Source of the DNA: Bacillota bacterium
GTDB lineage: Bacteria; Bacillota; Clostridia; Lachnospirales; Lachnospiraceae
Direction: 5' to 3'
Length of the DNA: 64,000 nucleotides
Assembly: GCA_023399055.1 (NCBI GenBank)
Contig: JAEWQV010000005.1
Coordinates: 1 to 64,000 of the forward strand
Every line of letters starts with the position of its first letter. Position 1 is the first letter of the stretch. The position numbers and the translations under genes were made by a program. The notes beneath the pieces are model-generated. The model saw only the letters and a list, made by a program, of their open reading frames with translations, made no database searches and was not told the origin of the DNA. Shown piece by piece: positions 17,262 through 24,916 of this stretch.

Positions 17262-18146
17262 CTATTCCAAATATAACATAGGATTTACAATTTGATCATC
17301 TTCCAACACCTGGAAGTAAAGGTTGCTGCCTTCAATACTATAATACTTTGTAGGATTACCAATTGTACCGATTACAGAGCCCTCTTCCACAGCATCGCCA
17401 ACCTCAAGGTCAACGCTTTCTGTATCAAGTTGTCCATAAACAAGACTGTATCCGCCACCGATATTCATAGTAACTGTAAATCCAGTTTCCTCATTGTTAG
17501 TTTCAACACTAGTTACGACACCGTTAGCTGCTGCTTTTACTTCGGTACCAACTTCTGCATCGATTATAACCGCTGGATTAACTTTGTGTTCCTTCAAGGT
17601 TGCAAAATAAATGGTATGATCCATGCTGTAGTTCATAATAACATTACCATTTACAGGCCAAAGGAGATCATCTTCAGCTGTGAAGGAGAGATTGTTAGCG
17701 ATATTGTTGGTATCAGTTTCAACTGTATCGCCTGTTGTCTCAACTGCATCAGGTTCTGTGGAAGCCTCTTCTGTGTCGTCTTCCGCTTTTGCGTCATCAG
17801 AGCCTACAGGGGTTTCATATCCCTCCAGTTCAACCTGACTACCATTACTTTCTACCACTTCGTTTGCATCATCATTCGTAGCAACATCGGTATTAGGATT
17901 GTCATTCAGATTTGCAATCCCTTCCGTTATTGGGTCATTCTCTGCTAAGTCAATATCTGTGTCATCAACAGCCAACTGATCATCATCTGTGTCATTTAAG
18001 TTCACAAAATTCTGTTCCTCTTCTCCATTATTAGAGGACAGCTGTGATCCAACTACAGCAACCGCAGCAATTGCTAAAACACCGACAAACAGTAATACGT
18101 AATAACCCTTTCCTTTGAAAAACTCAGTAAATTTGTTCTTGTTCAC
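17262..18146 (-). CDS. SpoIIQ-like LytM/M23 protein, probably non-catalytic
   Basis: A 294-residue protein: basic cytoplasmic start, one membrane helix (YYVLLFVGVLAIAAVAVVGS, about 15-35), a long acidic linker, and a C-terminal LytM fold (AVIIDAEVGTEVKAAANGVV; GGGYSLVYGQLD; VIGTIG). The usual H-x-H of M23 enzymes (YaHL, LHFE) reads VYGQL and LYFQVL, so zinc-binding histidines are missing. SpoIIQ is the forespore partner of SpoIIIAH in engulfment. The GTG start at 18146 has GAGGTGAT just upstream; a longer frame to 18206 lacks one. A sigma-F-like promoter 100 bp upstream supports the assignment. Confidence 0.7.
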   Translation of the reverse strand: MNKNKFTEFFKGKGYYVLLFVGVLAIAAVAVVGSQLSSNNGEEEQNFVNLNDTDDDQLAVDDTDIDLAENDPITEGIANLNDNPNTDVATNDDANEVVESNGSQVELEGYETPVGSDDAKAEDDTEEASTEPDAVETTGDTVETDTNNIANNLSFTAEDDLLWPVNGNVIMNYSMDHTIYFATLKEHKVNPAVIIDAEVGTEVKAAANGVVTSVETNNEETGFTVTMNIGGGYSLVYGQLDTESVDLEVGDAVEEGSVIGTIGNPTKYYSIEGSNLYFQVLEDDQIVNPMLYLE

Positions 18147-18244
18147 TGTTATCACCTCGATTATATTTTTCTCAGATAAAAATTTATTTATACCTATCAC
18201 ACGCACCTAATTGAAATTTTTTCAAATCGGGGGAATGTGTGTGT

Positions 18245-18274
18245 ATTATGCCCCGCTTTCCCTGATTTGTATAC
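18245..18274 (-). promoter_or_regulatory. Putative forespore (sigma-F-type) promoter of the SpoIIQ-like gene
   Basis: On the minus strand, GTATA (18274-18270) and GGGCATAAT (18253-18245) are 16 bp apart. They match the -35 GYATA and -10 GGnnAnAnT consensus of sigma-F; the overlapping CATAATA also fits sigma-G. The transcript would carry a leader of about 95 nt. An imperfect inverted repeat (18223-18232 with 18260-18269) overlaps the promoter. Confidence 0.5.
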
Positions 18275-18353
18275 ATCAGGAAATCAAGAGGCTTTTTTAC
18301 ATCCTTATTATTTCCAATAATTTAATTTTTAGTCGCAATTTTAATACTTCTTA

Positions 18354-18381
18354 TTGACTTTTTAATGGAAAGTTTTAGAAT
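18354..18381 (+). promoter_or_regulatory. Promoter of tRNA-Gly
   Basis: TTGACT (18354-18359) and TAGAAT (18376-18381) are 16 bp apart and end 8 bp before the tRNA 5' end, so transcription would begin at or just before the mature end. Confidence 0.55.
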
Positions 18382-18389
18382 ATTAATAT

Positions 18390-18460
18390 GCGGATATGGT
18401 TTAGTGGTAGAGCACAAGCTTCCCAAGCTTGGAGTGCGGGTTCGATTCCCGTTATCCGCT
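18390..18460 (+). tRNA. tRNA-Gly (anticodon CCC)
   Basis: The 71-nt cloverleaf has acceptor GCGGATA/TATCCGC with discriminator T, D-arm region GGTTTAGTGGTAGAGC, anticodon stem CAAGC/GCTTG around TTCCCAA, and T-arm CGGGTTCGATTCCCG. CCA is not encoded. Its last 13 bases (CCCGTTATCCGCT) recur about 2.2 kb downstream, marking it as an integration site. Confidence 0.95.
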
Positions 18461-18517
18461 TAATTATGAAAGGAGCAGTAGCACATGGTCTTAGTGCTAC
18501 TGCTCCTTTCATAATTA
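18461..18517 (+). repeat. 24-bp perfect inverted repeat after tRNA-Gly
   Basis: Arms 18461-18484 and 18494-18517 are exact complements around the loop ATGGTCTTA, and the left arm abuts the tRNA discriminator base. It may be the tRNA terminator, but no T-run follows (AATATATAAG), and the stem is much longer than an ordinary terminator. Similar long inverted repeats follow the tRNA-tail copies at 20436 and lie before the one at 20605. Confidence 0.8.
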
Positions 18518-18570
18518 AATATATAAGTGCGTTGCGATAAATAGAAATTTTCCATCATTGGTAATCATTG

Positions 18571-18599
18571 TTGACTAATAGTAGTATATAAAGTACAAT
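18571..18599 (+). promoter_or_regulatory. Promoter of the NUDIX/radical SAM operon
   Basis: TTGACT (18571-18576) and TACAAT (18594-18599) are exactly 17 bp apart. The start site would lie near 18606, giving a leader of about 40 nt before the TTG start. Confidence 0.7.
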
Positions 18600-18645
18600 T
18601 GATATTATCATATTGACTATATCAAAACAAAGGAGTGTATCTATT

Positions 18646-19350
18646 TTGGATTCGATATTTAACTACGATCATCCTTTCGTCTGTGTTGATGCGGTGGTTT
18701 TTTCAATCCACACATATGATGAGGACAATTATCGAAAGTTACCAATTCCTAAATTATGCGTGGCTTTGTACAAACGAAAAGAGGTACCGTTCAAAGATTT
18801 GTGGTGCTTGCCAGGTGGGTTTATTAATATTGATGAAACTCCAGAACAAAGCATAAAGCGCAATGTTCTTAAAAAGATTCATGTATCAGATTGTTATCTC
18901 GAGCAGTTATACACTTTCAGTCAAATTAACCGAGATCCAAGAGCACGAATCATATCTATTTCTTATCTTGGGTTAATATCAGAGAAACAATCCCAGAAGC
19001 TTGATTGTAAATGGTTTGACATCATCTTAGAAGACGATACCTTGAGCTTAATCTGCGATGATATAACTTTATTCCAACAGGATTTAGGTTTTGATCATAT
19101 AGATATTATAAAGTATGCTATCACACGTTTAAGAGCAAAAGTTACCTATTCAGATGTAATTTTTGATTTGTTACCGGAAAGATTTACACTTACTCAATAT
19201 CAAAATGCATTTGAAGCAATTACAGGTGAGCTACAGCAAGTAGCAAATTTCAGAAGAAAAATTATAGAAAATGTTGTTGAAACCAAAGAAATGACAACAA
19301 ACCTGGGGCACCGCCCAGCGAGGCTGTTTGAAAGGAGACCTGTTAAATGA
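18646..19350 (+). CDS. NUDIX-fold protein with degenerate active site, possible NrtR-like sensor
   Basis: A protein of 234 residues. An N-terminal NUDIX domain (about 10-140) contains PFKDLWCLPGGF, and the NUDIX box reads G-x5-E-x7-R followed by NVLKK, where catalytic enzymes have E-U-x-E-E. Three metal-binding glutamates are thus replaced and hydrolysis is unlikely. The last 90 residues (KVTYSDVIFDLLPERFTLTQ and beyond) look like the winged-helix part of NrtR-type regulators, in which NUDIX senses an ADP-ribose-like ligand. The TTG start at 18646 follows AAAGGAG by 10 nt; the frame opens at 18613. Its TGA overlaps the next ATG (ATGA). Confidence 0.7.
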   Translation: MDSIFNYDHPFVCVDAVVFSIHTYDEDNYRKLPIPKLCVALYKRKEVPFKDLWCLPGGFINIDETPEQSIKRNVLKKIHVSDCYLEQLYTFSQINRDPRARIISISYLGLISEKQSQKLDCKWFDIILEDDTLSLICDDITLFQQDLGFDHIDIIKYAITRLRAKVTYSDVIFDLLPERFTLTQYQNAFEAITGELQQVANFRRKIIENVVETKEMTTNLGHRPARLFERRPVK

Positions 19351-20318
19351 AAAAGCGGGTTATTGTATGGCGAATTACACAGAACTGTAATATGAATTGT
19401 CTTTTCTGTTCATACAGCAATGAGGTAAAGAGACTTAGAAATGATGCTGATTATGATGAAGTTAGCAGCTTAATTGATGTTCTGGGAAAATACAAGCAGC
19501 AAACAAATTGCGAGATACTTGTAAGCTGGATTGGTGGCGAACCGTTTTTATTTAAAGAGATCTTACCTTTGTCTAAGAAACTTATGACACTAGGTATTGA
19601 CGTAAGTACTACAACAAATGGAATTTTGTTAAGTTCAGAGAAGATTCGCAAGAATGTTATTGAAAATTTTTCGGAAATTGTATTCAGTTTAGATGGCTTT
19701 CAAAAGTGTAACGATAGAATAAGAAAAATGTCCGGACATTTTGATTTAGTAGTTCAAAACATTACTCGTCTGAATCAAGAGAGAAAAGCTGCAAACAGTA
19801 ATTTAAAGATAAAAATAAATACAATTTTATTAAGAGAAAACATTGGTCAGTTTAAAGAATTTTGCAAGTTGCTTGTCAAAATTGGTGTAGATGAACTCAC
19901 CTTTAACCAACTTGGTGGATATGATAGGCCCGAATTTTATGATGACAATCGCCTACTTACTGAACAAGTAGATGAATTTATAAAAGTGTTGTCCGATATA
20001 AAGAATGATTTTTACAATGACGGTCTAATAATTCATGGAAGCAAAGATTATCTCGACAGAATTGTATATTCTACAGATAATAAGAAGATATCAGTTGATG
20101 AGTGTAACCCTGGAGAATGGTTTTGGTTCATTAATGAAAGCGGATTTATAAGTCCTTGTAGCTATACTTCTTACGAATATAAGGCATCAATAAATGGCAT
20201 CAAAACTTTCGAGGATATCGATCGTTTACAACAATATTTTGAACATATGCGGAAAACAAGTAGGTCAAGATGGTGTGACGATTGTCATTGTACACAGCTG
20301 TATAAGAAGTTTGATTAA
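19347..20318 (+). CDS. Radical SAM protein of unknown substrate
   Basis: A 323-residue enzyme with the 4Fe-4S/SAM motif C14-x3-C18-x2-C21, GGEP at 63-66 and a partial TIM barrel (DVSTTTNG; IVFSLDG; KIKINTIL; DELTFNQLGG). The C-terminal part has further cysteines at 253, 271, 310, 313 and 315, suggesting a second cluster of the twitch/SPASM type, though shorter than a full SPASM domain. The substrate is unknown; no precursor peptide gene is visible beside it. Translation is coupled to the NUDIX gene by a 4-nt overlap, so the two probably act in one process. Confidence 0.8.
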   Translation: MKKRVIVWRITQNCNMNCLFCSYSNEVKRLRNDADYDEVSSLIDVLGKYKQQTNCEILVSWIGGEPFLFKEILPLSKKLMTLGIDVSTTTNGILLSSEKIRKNVIENFSEIVFSLDGFQKCNDRIRKMSGHFDLVVQNITRLNQERKAANSNLKIKINTILLRENIGQFKEFCKLLVKIGVDELTFNQLGGYDRPEFYDDNRLLTEQVDEFIKVLSDIKNDFYNDGLIIHGSKDYLDRIVYSTDNKKISVDECNPGEWFWFINESGFISPCSYTSYEYKASINGIKTFEDIDRLQQYFEHMRKTSRSRWCDDCHCTQLYKKFD

Positions 20319-20362
20319 GTTACACTGTTAGATAATTTTTAACTCTTATCAAGTCCTACTTT

Positions 20363-20386
20363 AACTCTACTTATTGTCAGAGTTTT
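20363..20386 (+). terminator. Weak terminator after the radical SAM gene
   Basis: AACTCT (20363-20368) pairs with AGAGTT (20379-20384), followed by TTATAT. The stem is only 6 bp, so it may be inefficient. Confidence 0.35.
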
Positions 20387-20435
20387 ATATAACATTTTTA
20401 CAATCATTGATATAACCCATATGACTCTCATATCT

Positions 20436-20452
20436 GATTCCCGTTATTTGCT
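20436..20452 (+). repeat. Degenerate copy of the tRNA-Gly 3' tail
   Basis: GATTCCCGTTATTTGCT matches the tRNA end GATTCCCGTTATCCGCT with two changes. The rest of the tRNA is not present upstream. As at the real tRNA, a long inverted repeat begins directly at its end. Confidence 0.65.
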
Positions 20453-20509
20453 TAAATTAAAATAGAGGTACTACGCCGTTTTTGGTGTAGTACCTCTATT
20501 TTAATTTAA
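20452..20509. repeat. 26-bp near-perfect inverted repeat
   Basis: Arms 20452-20477 and 20484-20509 pair throughout, with one G-T, around a 6-nt T-rich loop. The sequence differs from the inverted repeat at 18461 but sits in the same relation to a tRNA tail. Confidence 0.75.
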
Positions 20510-20531
20510 CTGTGCCACCAAAGGATAAAAA

Positions 20532-20583
20532 GCGACAAGAATAAAAATGTGAACCTATTGGTGAGCATCTTTATTCTTGTGGC
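20532..20583. repeat. 18-bp imperfect inverted repeat
   Basis: Arms 20532-20549 and 20566-20583 (GCGACAAGAATAAAAATG and partner) pair with two mismatches, and ACC/GGT extends the stem towards a small TATT loop. It precedes the last tRNA-tail copy. Confidence 0.6.
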
Positions 20584-20604
20584 GTATTTCCATACTTTTG
20601 GAAA

Positions 20605-20629
20605 GGGTTTCGATTACCCGTTATCCGCT
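20605..20629 (+). repeat. Distal tRNA-Gly 3' tail copy, candidate att site
   Basis: The segment matches the tRNA T-arm and acceptor 3' strand. CCCGTTATCCGCT is identical to the tRNA end, and the T-arm part differs only by two single-base insertions. It is the best candidate for the far boundary of the island. Confidence 0.65.
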
Positions 20630-20738
20630 GTAGATTTCTAACTATTTATCGGGGATAGAAAGATTCAGAGCATCCGCCCTCACAAGCAGTTGCTCTTTCT
20701 ACATGTCATATGGAAAGGCGATAGTCGAAAAACTGTAA

Positions 20739-22307
20739 TCACCTTACCTCAATCTCTCCTTTTACTTTACCTAAAATGACAGGCTTGTTGTAAGTTTCAA
20801 CCTTTCCCTCTATTGTTAGAATCACGCGTTTATTTACTTTAAGAGTACAATAACTATTCAACCTAAGGGTTTTACCCTTGGGGATGGTTACATTTTCATC
20901 GATTGTTACTGTTGCTTCAATTCCTGGAGTAAATGACAAAGAAGTATAAATCGAATCTGGAGATAAATATTTTTTAATCATATCTACATCTAAATATATC
21001 GGGTAATATGTGATTTCACCGATACGGTCATAACTCGTTATCTTTATATTTCCGATTTTTGGTGATTCTTCTCTAAAGCAAATTCGCCCTGATACAATGA
21101 TCTTACCTTTATTTATTATCTGTCCGTAAATATTACAATTATATGAACTGACTGTGACTGAAACACCTTTATCAATAATTAATGTTTTTTGCTCATCTAT
21201 ATCGACCTGATCACCTTTAATATTAATATCACCTTTAATCTCTATCGTTTCATATGGCAGACTGATAGCGTCAACAAAATCCTCATAGCTGTATACTTCA
21301 TAGGTTTTACTGAAGTCAAGAGGTTTTACTGCCTTAAATATGGGGGACTTATCCTTAAAGCCATTAATTTGATCAGGCATTTTCTTGTCATAATAATAGG
21401 GATTGTCACCCCATTGATAAAGTTTCCCATCTGTTCCTACGCAAACAATACTTTCATATCCAAAAGCGGCACTTGTAACGGCGGGCAGGTTTTTAGGTAT
21501 ATCAATGAAGGTTCCACCTTGTGCTTTATATTGGTATTCACCCCAGACATACAGCTTTCCATTGGCATCAATCGCTGCCAGATTACAATCACCCCCAAAA
21601 AGCTTATTAATAGAAGGTAATTTCGGTTGAGGTTTATATCGGTACATTATATTATCGTGCGGAATTTCACCGTATACTTTACCGTCATTGCCTAAATAAA
21701 CCGTACTATATGCAAGCGGTGCCAGCATTTTAACATCTGCTTTCACTGGTTCTTCGTAACCAATACCCCAGGTGTAAATGTATCCACTTTTAGTCAAAGC
21801 AGATGCATAATAAGCTCCGTTTGATATTTGCACAACCTTGGAATTGGATACTTCAGCTGGGACCTTATCCTGACTACCGCCATTTGTATTTCCCCACTTA
21901 TATACTTTTCCGCTTTTAGATAACGCAGTGGTTTGATAACCGTTAGCAGTAACAGAAACCATACGAGGCAAATCTTTCGCAAAATCTAGCTCCCCATCTT
22001 TTTGTTTTCCCCAACCATGCAATACACCATTTTTATCCAAGGCTACAACGTGATAACTACCGATTCCCATTTCCACAATTGGTGGTAAATCTTTGGGTAT
22101 ATCACATTGGCCATAATAGTTTGCACCCCACATATAAACTTTTCCATTTTTATCAATGGCACCGAATGTTTGGCCATCGGCATATACTTTAACGATTTTA
22201 ACTGTACTATTTGATGTTTTCTTGGTAGTGCCAGAAGCAAAAGCGGTTTCTGAACATGTAAACAATATAAAAATTATAGCAAGAACTAAAGACATACATT
22301 TTTTCAT
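20739..22307 (-). CDS. Secreted RCC1-like repeat protein
   Basis: A protein of 522 residues. A signal peptide (MKKCMSLVLAIIFILFT, cleavage probably after AFA) is followed by about seven RCC1-type blades over residues 30-330, each with a G-x-V-Y-x-W-G core (KVYMWGANYYGQ, VLHGWGKQKDG, KVYKWGNTNGG, YIYTWGIG, KLYVWGEYQYK, KLYQWGDNPYY). The last 180 residues are strand-rich (TIEIKGDINIKGDQVDIDEQ) and may form a beta-helix. RCC1 propellers usually bind proteins; the partner is unknown. The ATG at 22307 follows AGGGGA by about 9 nt; a TTG seven codons earlier is less likely. It starts just outside the tRNA-Gly island. Confidence 0.75.
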   Translation of the reverse strand: MKKCMSLVLAIIFILFTCSETAFASGTTKKTSNSTVKIVKVYADGQTFGAIDKNGKVYMWGANYYGQCDIPKDLPPIVEMGIGSYHVVALDKNGVLHGWGKQKDGELDFAKDLPRMVSVTANGYQTTALSKSGKVYKWGNTNGGSQDKVPAEVSNSKVVQISNGAYYASALTKSGYIYTWGIGYEEPVKADVKMLAPLAYSTVYLGNDGKVYGEIPHDNIMYRYKPQPKLPSINKLFGGDCNLAAIDANGKLYVWGEYQYKAQGGTFIDIPKNLPAVTSAAFGYESIVCVGTDGKLYQWGDNPYYYDKKMPDQINGFKDKSPIFKAVKPLDFSKTYEVYSYEDFVDAISLPYETIEIKGDINIKGDQVDIDEQKTLIIDKGVSVTVSSYNCNIYGQIINKGKIIVSGRICFREESPKIGNIKITSYDRIGEITYYPIYLDVDMIKKYLSPDSIYTSLSFTPGIEATVTIDENVTIPKGKTLRLNSYCTLKVNKRVILTIEGKVETYNKPVILGKVKGEIEVR

Positions 22308-22591
22308 ACAAAAATATCCCCTTTTCAATATATTTTTATGAGAAAAACTTATGCTACGTCATTGACGCTAAACACTAATAATCTCATGAAGGCTAACGCA
22401 CCCTATACGCGAACACTCCCAATTTTCAGTATATTATATAGACCATATATTTACAATAAAAACATTCTTTCCCAAGTTTTACTATTTCAACTGCATCATT
22501 ATTTTAAATCACCTTAATTCTTTATTATTATGATTTTAATTCTTTGTATCTTAATAATTACTCTTACCAACAAAAGTGACTGTTTCCAACT

Positions 22592-23806
22592 CTAAGGTAT
22601 TATCATCTCATATGATTTAAACGGTATTCCCTGATATTTACCGGAAATAACATATACTCCAGGGGCAGTAAGCCTATCCTTTAGTACCAAATTAAAAGAG
22701 GTATCTGCGTTACTATCACTACTCACTTCATAATATCTGAATACTCTACTCTCAATGGAGTACGGTACTTCTTTATCATTGCAGGTAATCTTAAGCTCGG
22801 ATAAATCGGATACATAAAAGGAATTTTGTAGTCCATAAAAGTAAAACACTATTTCACTAAAACTTTCCCAATTATCCTCTTCATCTATACGCCCCATGAA
22901 AGTCACTTGATTCAAATCATTCGGATTTGCAGCAACGTCGGTAATTTCAGCCTCTATAATCTTGTTATATACTTCGAATGGAATACCTTTATACTTTCCC
23001 GTCAACCCATAGTTCCCTGGCTCCGTGTTATTGGTAGTAAATTTAAAATAGAAATCAGTAATATACTCATAATCCCATTCAAACTGATCAACCCTGTTCG
23101 TTAATGTAATCCCATTATCAACTGGCACACCATCTCTAGTTAACACAATGTCTGTTAAATCATCCGGATTAATTGAGTCTACTAAACCATGAAAGCGAAT
23201 ACCCAGACTCGGAATGGAGGCTTTCACATTTCCGTTAGCTACCACATCAAAATGTGCAAAATAAAAATCACCAGCTTGTGCATCATCATTTGGAGTTGTA
23301 ATATTGCTATCTTTCTCGACTTCAGTTGTATCTTTTGAATCTTCTGTTGAATCTATTGTAGTATAGATATCTTCTCCTTTTATTGCCTTATCTGCTGTAT
23401 TTCCAGTTGTATCTTTTGTTGGATCTATCGTTGTTTTTTCTGCTTCCTCTACTACCGTGTTTTGTGAGATATCTTTGTTCCCTTTGAATTCTTGGGTTAT
23501 TGGTGATGTCGATGATTTATTATTTGTCGGCACTGTTGATCGCAAATGAATATGAGACGAAATAAAAACGATTAGCAAAATTACTAAAAATGCTAAGGAA
23601 GTTAATAAACGGCCAGCCATCGAAACACTCTGTAATGCAGTAAAAATAGTATGTTTCCTAATAGTTGATTTCTCATTTAGAGAAAAAATACTCTTTTCCT
23701 CCTTTTCATAGAATTCACAAAATCGCAGCTCATCTTTTATCCTATCATCACATGCTAAGTCCGTATCAATATGATTCATAAGCTCACGATATCTATCAAT
23801 TTTCAT
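22592..23806 (-). CDS. Probable anti-sigma factor with duplicated extracellular module
   Basis: A protein of 404 residues: a cytoplasmic part (1-60, rich in charge), one membrane helix (LLTSLAFLVILLIVFIS, about 66-84), a Thr/Asp-rich linker, and two copies of a beta-rich module of about 100 residues. The module ends are clearly duplicated: PGNYGLTGKYKGIPFEVY and PGVYVISGKYQGIPFKSY. Its ATG lies inside the end of the sigma gene (11-nt overlap) and follows GGAGG by 6 nt, so the two are coupled. By position it should bind and inhibit the sigma factor; I see no conserved zinc-binding anti-sigma motif. Confidence 0.7.
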   Translation of the reverse strand: MKIDRYRELMNHIDTDLACDDRIKDELRFCEFYEKEEKSIFSLNEKSTIRKHTIFTALQSVSMAGRLLTSLAFLVILLIVFISSHIHLRSTVPTNNKSSTSPITQEFKGNKDISQNTVVEEAEKTTIDPTKDTTGNTADKAIKGEDIYTTIDSTEDSKDTTEVEKDSNITTPNDDAQAGDFYFAHFDVVANGNVKASIPSLGIRFHGLVDSINPDDLTDIVLTRDGVPVDNGITLTNRVDQFEWDYEYITDFYFKFTTNNTEPGNYGLTGKYKGIPFEVYNKIIEAEITDVAANPNDLNQVTFMGRIDEEDNWESFSEIVFYFYGLQNSFYVSDLSELKITCNDKEVPYSIESRVFRYYEVSSDSNADTSFNLVLKDRLTAPGVYVISGKYQGIPFKSYEMIIP

Positions 23807-24299
23807 GATTTGCCTCCATTTCTAACTTTAATAGTTCTCGACCTCGTTTCATTCTCATTTTAACAGCAGATTCACTGATATGAAGTATTTTTGCAATTTC
23901 TGATATGTGATACCCTTCAATATAATGTAAATGAATTACAATCTTGTATTTCGGGTGTAATCTAAGAATTTCAAGTAAATCTTCATGATCCTGCATCGTA
24001 GCAGCAATAGTCTTGATGTCATCCAGACTGATTTTGTTCCTCTGCCAAAAGCTTTTTAGGTGATCCTTACATTGATTAATCGTTACGCGAATAAGCCATC
24101 TTTTTTCATCTTCATAACTTGCAAAATCAGGTGCTGAATAATGCAACTTAATGAATACCTCTTGCAATATATCCTCACTATCCTGTTTACTGCCTAAATA
24201 AGAAAAAGCAATGCGAAATAACATTGTTTTGTACAAATTATATTTTTCCAATATCCAATCATTAGAACTCCAATTTAGTGCATATAGAGTATTTTCCAT
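23796..24299 (-). CDS. ECF-type RNA polymerase sigma factor
   Basis: A 168-residue sigma factor with region 2 (MLFRIAFSYLGSKQDSEDIL, then QEVFIKLH) and region 4 (YHISEIAKILHISESAVKMR, then MKRGRELLK) and little between, the extracytoplasmic-function layout. The GTG five codons upstream lies right against AGGAGG, while the ATG at 24299 has GGAG 7 nt before it and is preferred. It is coupled to the anti-sigma gene. An inverted repeat (ATGGGTAA at 24411-24418, TTACCCAT at 24439-24446) upstream could be regulatory. Confidence 0.85.
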   Translation of the reverse strand: MENTLYALNWSSNDWILEKYNLYKTMLFRIAFSYLGSKQDSEDILQEVFIKLHYSAPDFASYEDEKRWLIRVTINQCKDHLKSFWQRNKISLDDIKTIAATMQDHEDLLEILRLHPKYKIVIHLHYIEGYHISEIAKILHISESAVKMRMKRGRELLKLEMEANHEN

Positions 24300-24916
24300 G
24301 ATCTCTCTCCCCACCTCCTATTAGCAAAACGATTATCCTACTATAAAAGTCACATAAAAGGATTTTTATCTTTTTTTTATATCTGCTTTTAAGCTATGAT
24401 TTATATTCTTATGGGTAAGTCATTTAGCCTATATTTAATTACCCATATTTTACCTCTTGTCTAAATAAAATAAAATACGCATTTTTGCAGGATATTTATC
24501 AACGATTTTTTTAAATTTGTTGCAAACATTACCCCTATTATTAAATTATTTCCTCATCCGGTTGTATTTTTGCAGCATTGTTGTATCCAAATCATATGGA
24601 AAGAGCTCTAAAAGGTATGCAGATATAAGCTATAGGTCCTGATTTTAAAGAAAATATAAGCTTATTATATTGACTAATTTTTAATATATTATTAAAATAA
24701 TACCATAACTTGATCTTTTTCATCATATTATAACAGGAATTATATGTACAATGACCTTTGCATTCTTGTATGTTATAATCGAAACATGATTAGCTTAAAA
24801 TAGCTAGTAAAGTTTAAATGCATTTTTTATATTCTTTAATCAAATTAATGATCAAGTATTCTTTGAAAGGAAATATGATTTGAAATTATGAAAATTCATC
24901 TCATTAGGGTGTTTAT
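24300..24916. other. Divergent regulatory region of the sigma operon and motAB
   Basis: This 600-bp AT-rich stretch holds the 9-bp inverted repeat ATGGGTAAG-type pair at 24411-24446 on the sigma-operon side and a promoter-like TATAAT for motA. A convincing sigma-D flagellar promoter was not found. No RNA gene was seen. Confidence 0.4.
24751..24779 (+). promoter_or_regulatory. Possible promoter of motAB
   Basis: ATGACC (24751-24756) and a perfect TATAAT (24774-24779) are 17 bp apart. The start site would give a leader of about 130 nt. The -35 matches only four of six positions. Confidence 0.4.

Larger units (their letters stand above)
18461..20629. mobile_element. Small island at tRNA-Gly bounded by tRNA-tail repeats
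   Basis: The 3' end of tRNA-Gly (CCCGTTATCCGCT, 18448-18460) is repeated exactly at 20617-20629, and a degenerate copy (GATTCCCGTTATTTGCT) lies at 20436-20452. This is the footprint left when tyrosine-recombinase elements enter a tRNA 3' end. The enclosed 2.2 kb carries only the NUDIX/radical SAM pair and long inverted repeats. There is no integrase, so it would be a relic, a passively mobilised unit, or the product of successive insertions and deletions. The extra degenerate copy suggests more than one event. Confidence 0.55.

Noticed and set aside
19347..20318. Prokaryotic viperin
   Set aside because: The C-x3-C-x2-C motif is generic, and the C-terminal cysteines point to a twitch/SPASM-like extension; no viperin-specific motif was recognised and no nucleotide kinase gene is adjacent.
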